DNA of 64,000 nt from Verrucomicrobiia bacterium (lineage in GTDB: Bacteria; Verrucomicrobiota; Verrucomicrobiia; Limisphaerales; DASXHY01). The stretch covers positions 104,642-168,641 of the forward strand of contig DASPIL010000076.1 in the NCBI GenBank assembly GCA_035629175.1, written 5' to 3'. The notes beneath the pieces were generated by a model, which had not been told where the DNA came from, ran no database searches, and worked only from the letters and a program-made list of their open reading frames with translations. Made by a program: the position numbers and the translations under genes. Each line of letters opens with the position of its first letter. Position 1 is the first letter of the stretch. Of the stretch, positions 36,835 through 47,431 are shown in pieces.

Positions 36835-37644
36835 TCAGTTCTTCACGGCTTCAATCGTTGCGGAAGCGACGTAATCTTCAATCTTTTGCCCGGGAAACCA
36901 GCGGCCAATAATTTGACCGCTCTCGCTTTTTGGCGCGATGCGTATCTGGGTGAAACCAGCCTCCTGCAGCCATGCGCGCAACTCGTCGATGGTCGAAGCC
37001 CCCGCAGCGCAACCGGTGTAATGATCCCAGTCGTGACGCAGAGCCTCAGGAATCGGCGCGAGTGCCACGACATCTGAAATGGCCAGGCGCCCTCCGGATT
37101 TCAAAACTCGAAACGCTTCCCGGAAAACCCGGCGTTTATCAGGCGAAAGATTAATGACACAGTTGGAAATAATGACCTCGACGGACTCGTCGGCCACCGG
37201 AAGGTTCTCGATTTCGCCGAGGCGAAACTCCACGTGTTCGTATCCTCCCTTTTGTTTGTTCGCGCGCGCTTTGCTTACCATTTCCGGCGTCATGTCAACG
37301 CCGATCACGCGGCCGGTTTTCCCAACGGCGCGCGCGGCCAGAAACGCATCAAAGCCGGCGCCACTGCCGAGGTCGAGCACCGCTTCACCCGTGCGAAGGC
37401 TCGCAATGCCCTGGGGATTTCCGCAGCCAAGGCCGAGGTTTGAGCCTTCGGGAACCCCCTGCGTTTCTGCCGGCGAGTAACCGAGTTGCTGTGATACGGC
37501 ATCGGCGTCATGCGCATCGACGGTCCCGGCCGGGCTGCAGCACGTCGGCGCGCAGCCACAGGAACCGCCTTGCTCCGCGATTCGGCCGTACCGCTCGCGA
37601 ACGATCGTCTTTACCTGATCCTGTTCCATTTCGTTGGTCTTCAT
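36835..37644 (-). CDS. arsM: arsenite S-adenosylmethionine methyltransferase
   Basis: The 269-residue enzyme methylates As(III) to volatile forms. It has the N-terminal Cys cluster SCGCAPTCCSPAG, then the SAM-binding motif VLDLGSGAGFDAFLAA, and conserved arsenite-binding cysteines in ISNCVINLSPDK and YTGCAAGA. The PEGSNLGLGCGNP segment is diagnostic. It is 6 bases upstream of sigZ and 78 bases downstream of the antiporter gene on the same strand, and is divergent from arsR-arsC-ACR3. Confidence 0.95.
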   Translation of the reverse strand: MKTNEMEQDQVKTIVRERYGRIAEQGGSCGCAPTCCSPAGTVDAHDADAVSQQLGYSPAETQGVPEGSNLGLGCGNPQGIASLRTGEAVLDLGSGAGFDAFLAARAVGKTGRVIGVDMTPEMVSKARANKQKGGYEHVEFRLGEIENLPVADESVEVIISNCVINLSPDKRRVFREAFRVLKSGGRLAISDVVALAPIPEALRHDWDHYTGCAAGASTIDELRAWLQEAGFTQIRIAPKSESGQIIGRWFPGQKIEDYVASATIEAVKN

Positions 37645-37722
37645 GTTGATTGCTCTGTTGAGTTGTTGTTTTCACATGTTAAGACGCACAACGCGGCAAA
37701 AAGACGCAGCGCCGGCTCAATC

Positions 37723-39003
37723 TCAACCCAGGATCCAGAAAAATGCCATGGCAATCAGCGTTGGCCCCAGGGCGCCGAGGAAAAGCCCAAGCGGGCTGAT
37801 TCCTTCGTTTCCGAATGCCTTCGCGTCCTGCAGGATTCCAACACCAGCTGGATTGGGTGCGTTCGCAATCACCGTCAGGCCGCCGCCCGCAACCGCTCCC
37901 GCGACGAGCGCATACTTCAGAGATTCGGACATGCCTTCAACGAGCGATCCCAGATAAGTGAGTGCTGCGTTGTCGGTGATCGCAGTGAGCGCCGCGGCTC
38001 CAAAGAAAAGTGCGTTGCCGCCCAGGTTGCTGATGAGCGGCTTCAGCCAGTAAGCCTGGAGCGAACCCAGGGTCACCAAACCCGCCAAAAAGAATCCCAC
38101 GAGCAGGCCTTCCCGCAGCTTTAATGCGTCCTGGTATTCGCGCGTTGCGGTAACAAGGCCAAGAAACAGAACGAATACGCCGAAGAACACGTTGGGGTGA
38201 TGCGCGAATGCGACGACGAGCGCCAGGAAGACGAGGTGAAGCGCTGTGAGCCAGCCGGGAATAGCTGCAATTTCACCTCGCCGCACTTCGATATTGGCCA
38301 GTTCCTTCCAGAACAGCGCGGCGACGATTGCCGTTGAGACAATGCACGCCGCGGCAGCCTTCCAGCCAAAATGCTGCATCATGAACATGAGATCCCAATT
38401 CCATTTTGCAGCGACCATGAGAACGGGCGGTGCCGCGAAATGCGTCAGGGTTCCGCCGATCGACACGTTCACAAAGAGAAGACCCAGCGTGGCGTAGGCG
38501 AGCTTGCGGCTGATTCCCGCGTCGAAGTAACGGCGCTTTAAAACCAGCGCCAGCAGGGTCATGGCGGCGGGCTCCGTGATGAACGAACCCAGGAGAGGGC
38601 CGAGAACAAGCGCGGCCAGGTAGAAGCTTTGGGATTCTCTGACGGGAATCAGTTGCGCGGCCTTGCTGATCAGGTATTCCGCAAGGCGCACCACGGGCCG
38701 CGTTGCTGCGACGACCATGATCACGAAGACGAACTGCGGTTCAGTGAAGTTCAGGCTTTCGATGTAAGCGACAGCATCCTTGTAGGACCCCGTCACAGCG
38801 GCAATTCCCGCGAATAACGCAGCGGCCCAAAGTCCGAAGACCACCTCGGTTTCGGCGAGGAAATGCAGGAGGTTTTCAGAGATCGAACCCTCCCGGCATT
38901 GGTGTGCCCAATGCGCGAATCGTTTCACACAAAAGGTGTGGATCACTGCCAATCCGAACAGGACCGACGCGAGAATTTCGGTGGGGCTTGGGTCAAGATT
39001 CAT
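37723..39003 (-). CDS. putative Na+/H+ antiporter (Na_H_antiport_3-like)
   Basis: The 426-residue protein has about 11-12 hydrophobic helices and family motifs TRPVVRLAEYLI, LGPLLGSFITEPAAMTL, GGTLTHFAAPPVLMVA and FFGAAALTAITDNAALTYLGSL, the last with charged residues in a membrane stretch. This fits the putative Na+/H+ antiporter family (PF07399). Repeated GS/TEP and TDN motifs resemble ArsB/NhaD-type transporters. Its place in the arsenic cluster may mean a transport role there, which is inference. Confidence 0.8.
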   Translation of the reverse strand: MNLDPSPTEILASVLFGLAVIHTFCVKRFAHWAHQCREGSISENLLHFLAETEVVFGLWAAALFAGIAAVTGSYKDAVAYIESLNFTEPQFVFVIMVVAATRPVVRLAEYLISKAAQLIPVRESQSFYLAALVLGPLLGSFITEPAAMTLLALVLKRRYFDAGISRKLAYATLGLLFVNVSIGGTLTHFAAPPVLMVAAKWNWDLMFMMQHFGWKAAAACIVSTAIVAALFWKELANIEVRRGEIAAIPGWLTALHLVFLALVVAFAHHPNVFFGVFVLFLGLVTATREYQDALKLREGLLVGFFLAGLVTLGSLQAYWLKPLISNLGGNALFFGAAALTAITDNAALTYLGSLVEGMSESLKYALVAGAVAGGGLTVIANAPNPAGVGILQDAKAFGNEGISPLGLFLGALGPTLIAMAFFWILG

Positions 39004-39358
39004 AGTTACTTCGCCCCTGGCACGCGGGAGGTCATCGCGGTCAAAGCGATCGGTTTTGTTCGAATGGCGGCCCGACCATTCCGTTTGCCTCCAGGAGCAC
39101 TCACTCCTGAACCCTTCTGATGTGAGCGGCGAACCTAACCCCCCGTGGAGTCATCAGCAAGTCAGCGTGCGCGAACGTGGCGCAAAAGGACGTGGCGCGG
39201 TTTCCAGATCTCCTGCATCCCGAGACGTCCTCACCTGGTGAGCTTTATACAGGGTCTCCGTGGAAGATCCGCCGAAGGAGGTTAGGAAACGTGCGACATG
39301 GCAGATTGGGGAATGCGCTGCGATGGCGCAGGTCTGGCCGCGCGTGCCATTCCTTGCG

Positions 39359-39388
39359 TTGACAGCGAACGCGACCCGCGAGTAAGTT
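39359..39388 (+). promoter_or_regulatory. arsR operon promoter
   Basis: TTGACA (39359-39364) and TAAGTT (39383-39388) are separated by 18 bases and end 21 bases before the arsR ATG. Confidence 0.6.
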
Positions 39389-39389
39389 C

Positions 39390-39409
39390 ATTTCGTTGTT
39401 TGGCGAAAT
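39390..39409. promoter_or_regulatory. inverted repeat, candidate ArsR operator
   Basis: ATTTCG (39390-39395) and CGAAAT (39404-39409) are perfect complements separated by 8 bases, between the -10 box and the arsR start codon, where ArsR-family repressors bind. Confidence 0.55.
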
Positions 39410-39784
39410 ATGGAAAAGATGCGCAGGTTCATGAACATCACGCGCGCACTGGCGGATGAGCACCGCGTGCGCACACTGCTCGCATTGAGGCGCGGAGAGC
39501 TTTGTGTCTGCCAGATTACGGAACTGTTTGGTCTGGCGCCTTCCACGATTTCGAAACACCTGTCCATTCTTTTTCAGGCAGGGCTCGTGCAGTCGCGCAA
39601 GGAGGGGCGATGGATTTTTTATCAGCTTTCCGGAAAGGCCGCGGGAATCGAAGTGCGTGAGGCTCTCGATTGGGTGAGCAAGTCGCTCGGCAGGAGTCCG
39701 GACGTGCTCGCCGACGAGAAAAAATTGAAGAGCATTCTCAAGGAGGATCCAGCGGCCTTGTGCCAGCGACAAACCTGCAAATGA
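39410..39784 (+). CDS. arsR: ArsR-family arsenite-responsive repressor
   Basis: The 124-residue winged-helix protein has the metal-binding pair Cys32-x-Cys34 in [12 protein letters not shown] and the recognition helix [21 protein letters not shown]. In known members arsenite binding releases it from DNA. The ATG at 39410 touches the inverted repeat; an internal ATG at 39431 is possible. The stop overlaps the arsC start (ATGA), so both are translated together. Confidence 0.93.
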   Translation: MEKMRRFMNITRALADEHRVRTLLALRRGELCVCQITELFGLAPSTISKHLSILFQAGLVQSRKEGRWIFYQLSGKAAGIEVREALDWVSKSLGRSPDVLADEKKLKSILKEDPAALCQRQTCK

Positions 39785-40236
39785 AACCGACAATCCTGAT
39801 TCTCTGCACAGGCAATTCCTGTCGCAGCCACCTGGCCGAAGGCATTCTCCGTGCTCTCGCCGGGGATTTCCTCGACGTTCAAAGCGCTGGCTCGAAGCCC
39901 GCGGGATTTGTGCATCCGCTGGCGATCCAGGTGATGCGAGAAATCGGCATCGACATTTCCACGCACAGATCCAAGCACCTCAGCACGTTCCTGCAGCAAG
40001 CTGTCGAAACTGTTATCACTGTGTGCGGCAATGCAGATGAGGTTTGTCCCGTGTTTCCAGGACAGGCGAATCGCCATCATTGGGGCTTCAACGATCCCGC
40101 GCATGCGACAGGAAGCGACGATGAGAAGCTCGCTGTATTTCGGCGTGTCCGGGATGAAATCCGCGCTGTATTTGAAGCGTATGCTGCCGGCCGCCGCGAT
40201 GAGCGGAAATGCGCGGTATCGCGTCGACCTGCCTGA
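39781..40236 (+). CDS. arsC: arsenate reductase, thioredoxin-coupled (LMW-phosphatase type)
   Basis: The 151-residue enzyme reduces arsenate to arsenite. It has the phosphate loop C9TGNSCR15 and the two redox cysteines Cys82 and Cys89 ([17 protein letters not shown]), numbered as in the staphylococcal enzyme, plus [19 protein letters not shown]. The start at 39781 overlaps the arsR stop. Confidence 0.96.
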   Translation: MKPTILILCTGNSCRSHLAEGILRALAGDFLDVQSAGSKPAGFVHPLAIQVMREIGIDISTHRSKHLSTFLQQAVETVITVCGNADEVCPVFPGQANRHHWGFNDPAHATGSDDEKLAVFRRVRDEIRAVFEAYAAGRRDERKCAVSRRPA

Positions 40237-40256
40237 ACCGCCGTCCCGCTGCAGCT

Positions 40257-41342
40257 ATGAACTCAACCCTCGCCTCTCCGCAGCGCACCGACGCTGTGGC
40301 GCGTAACATGTCGTTTCTGGACCGTTATCTCACGCTCTGGATTTTCGCAGCGATGGCGTTGGGGGTGATGCTTGGAAAGTTTGTCATCGCTGATGCCGCG
40401 GCGTTCTTCGAGCCAATGACTGTGGGAACCACTAACCTTCCCATTGCGATCGGGTTAATTCTCATGATGTATCCGCCGCTGGCGAAGGTGAAGTATTCGA
40501 AGCTTCTGGATGTCTTTGCGAATGGCCGGATCCTGACTCTGTCGCTCGTGCAGAATTGGATCATTGGTCCCGTCCTGATGTTCGTCCTGGCAATTGTTCT
40601 TTTGCGCGACAAGCCGGAATACATGGTCGGATTGATCCTGGTCGGCATTGCGCGTTGCATTGCAATGGTTCTCGTTTGGAATCAACTGGCGAAGGGCAGC
40701 AACGAGTATGCAGCGGGGCTCGTTGCGCTGAACAGCATTGCGCAAATCCTGTTTTACAGCTTCTACGCATGGGTGTTCATCACGGTGCTGCCGCCCTACT
40801 TTGGATTGAAGGGCGCGGTGGTTCCGATACGAATGAGCGACGTTTTCTGGAGCGTCATGCTGTATCTGGGTGTTCCCTTCGCCGCGGGCGTCTTGAGCCG
40901 AGTAGTGCTGGCGCCGCTCAAGGGAGAGGACTGGTACGAGCGGGTTTTCCTGCCGCGCATCTCACCCATCACGCTTGGCGCTCTGCTGTTCACAATCGTC
41001 GTGATGTTCACCTACAAGGGCGGTGCCATCGTTCAGCTGCCATTGGATGTTCTCCGCATCGCAATTCCCCTGGTGCTCTATTTTGCAATCATGTTTTGCG
41101 TGAGCTTTATTATGGCGAAACGGCTCGGGGCGGATTACCCGCGGTCAGCCTCGGTGGCGTTTACATCGGCCGGAAATAACTTTGAGCTGGCAATTGCGGT
41201 TGCCATCGCGGTATTCGGCCTTGAGTCTGGTGTCGCTTTTGCCGCCGTGGTGGGTCCACTGATTGAAGTGCCGGCGTTGATCGGATTGGTGCACGTCGCC
41301 TTCTGGTTCCGGCAACGGTTTGGATCGAACGAAATTATATGA
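40257..41342 (+). CDS. acr3: arsenite efflux transporter, ACR3 family
   Basis: From the ATG at 40257 the protein has 361 residues and about 10 membrane helices. The essential Cys lies in [19 protein letters not shown]; other motifs are [16 protein letters not shown] and [21 protein letters not shown]. It exports arsenite made by ArsC. It follows arsC by 20 bases and its stop overlaps the rnr start (ATGA). Confidence 0.95.
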   Translation: MNSTLASPQRTDAVARNMSFLDRYLTLWIFAAMALGVMLGKFVIADAAAFFEPMTVGTTNLPIAIGLILMMYPPLAKVKYSKLLDVFANGRILTLSLVQNWIIGPVLMFVLAIVLLRDKPEYMVGLILVGIARCIAMVLVWNQLAKGSNEYAAGLVALNSIAQILFYSFYAWVFITVLPPYFGLKGAVVPIRMSDVFWSVMLYLGVPFAAGVLSRVVLAPLKGEDWYERVFLPRISPITLGALLFTIVVMFTYKGGAIVQLPLDVLRIAIPLVLYFAIMFCVSFIMAKRLGADYPRSASVAFTSAGNNFELAIAVAIAVFGLESGVAFAAVVGPLIEVPALIGLVHVAFWFRQRFGSNEII

Positions 41343-43573
41343 AAGAACAGCTCGCCCAGTTGCTCGCGCGCAAGGACTACGTCCCCGCGAATGTGCCGGA
41401 ACTCCTGGCCATGCTGCGTCTGCAGCCCAATCGCCAGCAGGAATTGCAGCGTGCTCTCCGGGAACTTGAGCAAACCGGTCAGGTCGCACGAATCAAGGGC
41501 AATCGCTATATCCAGCCGCGCGAGGCCGATCTCATCCCCGGACGGATTCGGATGAACCGCCAGGGCAAAGGATTTCTTCAGCCGGACGACACAGGGATCA
41601 AGGAGATCGCCATTCCCGAAAGCGCCACAGGCACCGCGCTGCATGAAGATCGGGTCCTCGTGCGGCGCGATGTGCGGCCGAAGGGCCTTTCTCGCGCCGA
41701 CACCGAACCCGGAACAGGCAAGGTCGTGCGGATCCTGGAACGGCGGCGCACGCAGCTGGTCGGAACGCTTCAGGAGGGACGCCGGTTCTTGTACGTGATT
41801 CCTGACGATCCACGCATCGCTCATGACATCGTGGTTTCCCCACCGCGCGATGTCGGCAGGCCTGCCCGCGCGGGCGACAAGGTGGTCGTTGAACTGCGCG
41901 ACTGGGAATCGCGCAACGCCAATCCTGAAGGCGACATCGTCGAAGTCCTTGGAGCGCCAGATGCCGAGGGCGTGGACATGCTTTCCGTTCTACGCCAATA
42001 CGATCTGCCGCTGCATTTCCCGAAACCCGTTTTGAATGAAGCGCGCCTGATCGGAAACACAGTCGACGCCCGCGACTTCCGCGGACGGGTTGATTGCCGT
42101 CAGCAACTGGTGATCACGATTGACCCCGACGATGCGAAGGACTTCGACGACGCGATTTATCTGGAATCTGCCGAGAACGGGAACTGGCACTTGTGGGTGC
42201 ATATCGCTGACGTCTCGCATTACGTCCAGCCCGGCACCGCCCTGGATGTCGAAGCGCGCAAGCGCGGCAATTCCACTTACCTTGTGGATCGCGTGATACC
42301 GATGCTGCCCGAAGCATTGAGCAATGAACTCTGCTCGCTCAAACCGAACGTGGATCGACTAACCAAGTGCGTTGAATTTTTGGTGTCGAATGATGGCCGC
42401 GTGATAAGCACAAAGTTCTATGCGGCAGTCATTCATTCGAAACGGCGCTTTTCGTATCAGGAAGCCCTGAAGGTTCTCGAAGGCCGGCCTGGTTCGGATC
42501 CCATCGAACAAATGCTGCATCAGGCGAATGAGCTGGCGCAGCGGATCCGCCGCCGCCGCTTCGCCGCTGGTGCACTCGACCTGGATTTTCCGGAATCGAA
42601 GATTCGCCTCGATGAACGTGGTCGGATCGTGCGCATCGAACGGATGTTGAACGACGTTTCGCATCAGCTGATTGAGGAATTCATGTTGCTGGCGAACGAG
42701 GCTGTCGCGGCGCGGCTGATGCAACTGAACAGGCCTTCGGTTTATCGCGTGCATGAAGCGCCTGATGTGAAGCGGTTGCAGGAATATCGCGAGGAAGTGT
42801 TGAGCCACAACGTTCCCTGCGGCAATCTGCAGCATCGACCCGAAGTGCAGAAGCTGCTGCAACGGCTCGGGACGCTGCCCATCGGACAGGCGTTGAAGAT
42901 TGGATTTCTCAAATCGCTCATGCGGGCGCGTTACGCTGTCGAGCCGCTTGGCCATTATGGTTTGGCCAAGAGCAAATACACGCATTTCACGTCGCCGATT
43001 CGCCGCTACTCTGACCTGTTGGTCCATCGAGCCTTGTTCGATTCCAAGGCAGCCACAACCTCAGCACTCAAGGAGGCAGCTGATCATATCTCTCTCACAG
43101 AACGGAATTCGGCGGATGCGGAGCGCGACAGCAAGGACGTCAAGTTGTTCGCGTTTTTGAAGGCGCAGTTGAAGTCTGGGCGGCCCGAGCCATATCAGGC
43201 ATTGGTGACTGACGTTCGCAACTTCGGGTTCTTTGTCGATGTGCCCGGACTGGCAATGAGCGGGTTGGTGCCATTGTCGACTGTCGAGGACGACTTCTTC
43301 ACATTTGATCCTGCGCGCAACCTTCTGGTTGGCCGCCGAACGCGCCACATTATCCGACTGGGTGATCCCGTCGTCGTGCAGATCGCCAAGGTGGACACGT
43401 TCAAGAAGCAGGTCGATTTCCGCCTGGCCAGGACGGAGCCAGTTGCCCGTCGCGGTTCGCAGGCTGGAGGTCCAACGAAGGTGCCTGGCCAGCAGCGCGG
43501 GACGCGACGTGGCGGCGGGCAACGACACGACCGAAAGCCGAAAAGACCCACTCCCGGCACTTCCCCGCGGTAG
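41339..43573 (+). CDS. rnr: ribonuclease R
   Basis: The 744-residue 3'-5' exoribonuclease has cold-shock domains ([19 protein letters not shown]), the RNB domain with catalytic aspartates in [53 protein letters not shown], an S1 domain ([19 protein letters not shown]) and a basic C-terminal tail rich in Arg, Lys and Gly. It degrades structured RNA. The start codon overlaps the ACR3 stop, so translation is coupled to the arsenic genes, an unusual setting. Confidence 0.96.
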   Translation: MKEQLAQLLARKDYVPANVPELLAMLRLQPNRQQELQRALRELEQTGQVARIKGNRYIQPREADLIPGRIRMNRQGKGFLQPDDTGIKEIAIPESATGTALHEDRVLVRRDVRPKGLSRADTEPGTGKVVRILERRRTQLVGTLQEGRRFLYVIPDDPRIAHDIVVSPPRDVGRPARAGDKVVVELRDWESRNANPEGDIVEVLGAPDAEGVDMLSVLRQYDLPLHFPKPVLNEARLIGNTVDARDFRGRVDCRQQLVITIDPDDAKDFDDAIYLESAENGNWHLWVHIADVSHYVQPGTALDVEARKRGNSTYLVDRVIPMLPEALSNELCSLKPNVDRLTKCVEFLVSNDGRVISTKFYAAVIHSKRRFSYQEALKVLEGRPGSDPIEQMLHQANELAQRIRRRRFAAGALDLDFPESKIRLDERGRIVRIERMLNDVSHQLIEEFMLLANEAVAARLMQLNRPSVYRVHEAPDVKRLQEYREEVLSHNVPCGNLQHRPEVQKLLQRLGTLPIGQALKIGFLKSLMRARYAVEPLGHYGLAKSKYTHFTSPIRRYSDLLVHRALFDSKAATTSALKEAADHISLTERNSADAERDSKDVKLFAFLKAQLKSGRPEPYQALVTDVRNFGFFVDVPGLAMSGLVPLSTVEDDFFTFDPARNLLVGRRTRHIIRLGDPVVVQIAKVDTFKKQVDFRLARTEPVARRGSQAGGPTKVPGQQRGTRRGGGQRHDRKPKRPTPGTSPR

Positions 43574-43701
43574 CCGTGTCATGGCGAAGTGTGCCGAAGT
43601 GTGAGGCGCTGCCATAGCTGCCTTGAAAATCAGCGCGCATCCGGTTCTAATGTTGGCGGACGAATAGGTGACGTTGCGAAGGTTCACCTCAACGCTACTG
43701 T

Positions 43702-46700
43702 ATGCCACTCACAGGATTTGTGCGGTTTTGCCGAACGCTGCTCGCTGAATGTTTTCTGGTTCTGACGCTGACAGCATCTGCTCTCGCTGCAACCGCGACG
43801 CCCAGCAATGATCTGTTCGCAGCACGTCTCGATCTCGCCGATCAGCCAGCGTCGATGACGGTGCAGCTGGGATCGCCAGGACTCGAACGAAATGAGCCAC
43901 GGCTGAAGCGCGGAGGCGGGCGGACCCTGTGGTGGAGCTACACGGCGCCTGCGGATGGTGCCCTCCTGTTGGATGCCGCCAGTTCGTCTGTCGATGAGTC
44001 AGTCGCGATCGGAGCTTTCTCAGGCGAGTCGTTGCGGAGCCTTCGAAAGATTGTTGAGGGAAGAACCGCGCTAAGGATACTGGTCACGGCTGGACGTACT
44101 TACCAGATCTGCACCGACGTTCTGAATCGCGCCGCGCAAACATTGTACCTCGATCATCGATTTGTCGCTGCCGTGGAAAACGATCGGTTCTCTCGTCGGA
44201 TTTCCCTGAAAGGATCTTCGCCAACGGCTGCTGCCAATTCAGCCGCGGCGACGCTGGAACGTGGTGAAGCGCGTCGCTCGGGCCGTGCTGGCGCGTCGGT
44301 ATGGTACACATGGACAGCGCCTGCCAACGGATGGGTTTACGCAGTCGCGCAAGGGGATGGGTGGGTTCCCTTGATCGCAATCTCCGAGGGATCGAGCATT
44401 TCGAGACTTAAAGAGATTGCGGCTTCGGCTCGTTCAGATAACCCGGCAAGACCGGCGGTTGTCGGATTCCGCGCGATCGCTGGACGTGCGTATGAAATTT
44501 CCATCGATGGCGGGAGGGCGCCCGGTTACAGCGACTGGGGTCCGTTTGAACTGCAGCTGGTATTCACGACCCTTCACTTGACCAGCCCTGTCGAGGGAAT
44601 GACATATCGTGGCGAATCCCTTCCGCCGCTCGTTGTGAGCGGTCTTCATCCTGATATCGAGGGGGAACTCCGGGGGGTTGAAATCCAGTTGCATCGCATC
44701 GGCGGCGAGGGTCCAGCCATCTTTTCGGCAACGAACCCGCCATTCGCTGCGAGTCCATACTCTATGTTGCCAGGCAATTATGTCGCCATTGCGATTGGCA
44801 CCAACAACGAGGGTCGCGAATTCGTCTCGCCTGCTGTCACGTTCAAGATTTTGCCAGCCCACGACCGGTTCGAATCGGCATTCCAGATGCCGCATTATCC
44901 ATCAAGTTGGAGTGGCGACCTGGCGTTGGCGGGCTTTGAGAAAAACGAGCCGAGGCCGTACAAAGATGTTGCGGGCTCGGTATGGTCTCGATGGACGGCT
45001 CCACTCAGCGCCCCTGTTGACATCACGCTCCGATCGGCGGCCCAAGCCCGGGTCGCGGCCTTCAAGGGCGGCAGTTTGAAATCGCTGAAGCAGATTCAAT
45101 TACGGAGCACGTCGCCGGAATCATTTCAATTCAATGCGATCGCCGGAGAAACGTATCACTTCGCCGTTTATCATCGCGGTTCCCGCGCGTCCGTCCTGCC
45201 GGCGCCCTTCGAGCTGTCATTCGGAATGCCGCTGGTTGAGATCGCAAGTCCGGCGGATCAGGCAGTGATTACGGATCGGCAGGCGCTTCCGCTCGGAATT
45301 AGGTTGCTGTACCTGGAACCAGGGAGCGTTGATACAGTTCGTTACTTCATTAACGGAATTCCCGTCGGAACGAACACTGCGCCGCCCTTCGACAATAGCA
45401 TCTCCAATTTGTGGCCGGGAACACATACGGTGCACGCTCGCGTACAACTGTCGGATACGGGTGAAATCGAGACGCCGCGGGTGTCGGTCAAAGTGCTGCT
45501 TGCCAATGATCATTTTGCAAATGCCGCGCCCCTCGAGGGCGAATTCATCACCTTTGCTCAATTGCACGGTGCCACCGCTGAACCGGATGAGTCACTCGTC
45601 GGATTCGGATACAAATCCGCCTGGTGGACATGGATGGCCCCGGAATCCGGACGATTTCGCATTCACGCCGAGGGGCACACAAACATGGTCTGGCTGCACG
45701 TGTTCACAGGCACAAGTCTGGAACATCTCGAAACAGTGAACTCCGGGCCAATGCAGGTTACGTCTTTTCTCGAGTTTGTGGCTGTCGCAGGAACGACGTA
45801 TCACATCGCGCTTCAGGCGGAGAAGCCCTCGGACGGAACACTTCGTATGCGGATGATCCGTCCACCCGTGAACGACCATTTCGCGAGCAGGACGGAGATT
45901 TTCGGGACGAACGCGTTGCTTGCAGCGCATTTGCTGGAAGCCACACAGGAGCCGGGTGAACCTGTGCCACCGTTTGGCTGTGGATATACGGGGCGTTCCG
46001 TCTGGTGGACGTGGACGGCCTTGGAATCGGGCGAAGTTCGGATTGATGCACGGTCAGTCGACTGCATTCGCATCGGAGCCTTCACCGGAAATTCGATCAC
46101 GAATCTGGCAATGGTGGCCTTTGAAAGTGACTGGCTTAGTTTCGAGGCGGTGGCGGGCGTGACGTATCAGCTCGTCATGAACAACTCCCGCGAGCTCGAG
46201 AACATTGAAGCGCAGTTTACGTTCATCCCAAAGCCGATCAACGACGCTTTCGTTGACAGGATCCGCCTCGAAGGCACAAGCATCGCGGTCACAAGTGCAA
46301 TACTGGGCGCTGGCTTTGAGACAGGCGAACCGGTGCACCTTGATTGGTGGTTTGGGCCGCGCAGCGCGTGGTACGAATGGACGGCCCCCGCGAGCGGGAC
46401 TGTGCGGATAACATCGTTTTCAACCTTTCCGACTGCGGTCCTGGATGCATATGAAGGCGATACATTCGAGACTTTGCGGTCTTTGAATATTGGTTGGAAT
46501 CCCCAACAATTCACCGCGGTGGCGGGCAGGACGTATTACCTGGCGCTCGGGAGTTACGGGATTTTGCACGAGCCCGTCTCATTCCAGATGGATTTGTTGC
46601 CGTCGGCTTTGCACGCTGGTGCCGGGGGTGCTGTGAATAGTTCATCTCGGCCGGGTTTGAACACGCTTACCCCTGCATTGCCGATTGAACTCATCAGAGT

Positions 46701-46878
46701 TGGCGAAACACGGATTGAGCTGCGATGGCCGGCGAGGGCGAAGTTGGAGTCCGCGTCCAGCCCAGACCCGGCAGGATCGTGGACGGCCGTCGATGGAGAC
46801 GCTGCGGTCGAGATCGGAGGACAACGGAGACTGCAAATGCCGGCGACGAACACGGCGCAATTCTTCCGTCTCCGCTAA
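43702..46878 (+). CDS. secreted protein with six related beta-sandwich repeats and Ig-like inserts
   Basis: The 1058-residue product begins with a signal peptide (ECFLVLTLTASALAATA). Six modules start with ND-x-F (NDLFAARLDL, NDRFSRRISL, HDRFESAFQM, NDHFANAAPL, NDHFASRTEI, NDAFVDRIRL), continue with W-[TSM]-[WYR]-[TM]-A-P-x-[SN]-G (for example VWYTWTAPANG, AWYEWTAPASG), and end with FxAxAGxTYx[IL]. Ig-like spacers lie after modules 2 and 3 (SPADQAVITDRQAL region). The C-terminus ends in a Verrucomicrobia-style IELRWPARAKLESASSPDPAGSW...FFRLR. No enzymatic motif was seen; a structural or adhesive role is likely. Confidence 0.8.
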   Translation: MPLTGFVRFCRTLLAECFLVLTLTASALAATATPSNDLFAARLDLADQPASMTVQLGSPGLERNEPRLKRGGGRTLWWSYTAPADGALLLDAASSSVDESVAIGAFSGESLRSLRKIVEGRTALRILVTAGRTYQICTDVLNRAAQTLYLDHRFVAAVENDRFSRRISLKGSSPTAAANSAAATLERGEARRSGRAGASVWYTWTAPANGWVYAVAQGDGWVPLIAISEGSSISRLKEIAASARSDNPARPAVVGFRAIAGRAYEISIDGGRAPGYSDWGPFELQLVFTTLHLTSPVEGMTYRGESLPPLVVSGLHPDIEGELRGVEIQLHRIGGEGPAIFSATNPPFAASPYSMLPGNYVAIAIGTNNEGREFVSPAVTFKILPAHDRFESAFQMPHYPSSWSGDLALAGFEKNEPRPYKDVAGSVWSRWTAPLSAPVDITLRSAAQARVAAFKGGSLKSLKQIQLRSTSPESFQFNAIAGETYHFAVYHRGSRASVLPAPFELSFGMPLVEIASPADQAVITDRQALPLGIRLLYLEPGSVDTVRYFINGIPVGTNTAPPFDNSISNLWPGTHTVHARVQLSDTGEIETPRVSVKVLLANDHFANAAPLEGEFITFAQLHGATAEPDESLVGFGYKSAWWTWMAPESGRFRIHAEGHTNMVWLHVFTGTSLEHLETVNSGPMQVTSFLEFVAVAGTTYHIALQAEKPSDGTLRMRMIRPPVNDHFASRTEIFGTNALLAAHLLEATQEPGEPVPPFGCGYTGRSVWWTWTALESGEVRIDARSVDCIRIGAFTGNSITNLAMVAFESDWLSFEAVAGVTYQLVMNNSRELENIEAQFTFIPKPINDAFVDRIRLEGTSIAVTSAILGAGFETGEPVHLDWWFGPRSAWYEWTAPASGTVRITSFSTFPTAVLDAYEGDTFETLRSLNIGWNPQQFTAVAGRTYYLALGSYGILHEPVSFQMDLLPSALHAGAGGAVNSSSRPGLNTLTPALPIELIRVGETRIELRWPARAKLESASSPDPAGSWTAVDGDAAVEIGGQRRLQMPATNTAQFFRLR

Positions 46879-47014
46879 GCGCGAACCGTGTAAATGGAAG
46901 GTGCCGAATGCCGAATGACATTTGGCAAATAGGTCGCTTCTGGCTCCTGTTTTGCCAAAGGAAACTGTAACAAGCGGCTTGTTTCCGGTAAATGGTCGAA
47001 GGGATGATGTGTTT

Positions 47015-47431
47015 ATGAGGCGCCTGACGTCCTCCAGCGAAGCACCTCAAAGTTTCCCGCCGACGCGGTGGTCGGTCGTGCTGGCGGCGACACGGAAAGA
47101 CTCACCGGAATCCGCGGTGGCGTTGGAGACCATTTGCCGTGCGTACTGGTATCCACTCTACGCATATGTCCGTCGCTCCGGGCAATCGCCGCACGACGCG
47201 CAAGATCTCACGCAGGAGTTTTTCTGTCGTTTGCTTGAGAAGCGATGGCTTGAATCTGTCGACTCCCAAAAGGGACGACTTCGTTCGTTCCTTATGGTTG
47301 CTCCGAAAAAATTTATGAGTAAGGAGTGGCGGCGTGATTCCGCGCAGGCTCAAGATGAATCATCGATGCGGCAGACCGATGACACCCATGCAACATCTGT
47401 GTCACAGACTCGCTATGCCTGTACGCAATGA
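47015..47431 (+). pseudogene. truncated ECF sigma factor (region 2 only)
   Basis: From the ATG at 47015 the 138-residue frame has the opening of a Planctomycetes/Verrucomicrobia ECF group: FPPTRWSVVLAATRKDSPES, LETICRAYWYPLYAYVRRSGQSPHDAQDLTQEFFCRLLE, then GRLRSFLMVAPKKFMSKEW. After RRDSAQAQ the sequence no longer resembles the family, and the -35-binding region 4 is absent. I could not find region 4 in another frame before the terminator that follows. The gene is probably inactive or encodes only a partial factor. Confidence 0.7.

Larger units (their letters stand above)
39004..39409. other. divergent region between antiporter and arsR
   Basis: These 406 bases hold no convincing gene. The right end carries the arsR promoter and inverted repeat listed below. 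An AAGGAGG near 39278 precedes a 24-codon frame starting GTG at about 39291; it is too short to support. Confidence 0.55.

Noticed and set aside
39291..39362. 24-codon frame with a good AAGGAGG upstream, before arsR
   Set aside because: Very short, and it overlaps the arsR promoter -35 box; no support beyond the ribosome-binding-like site.
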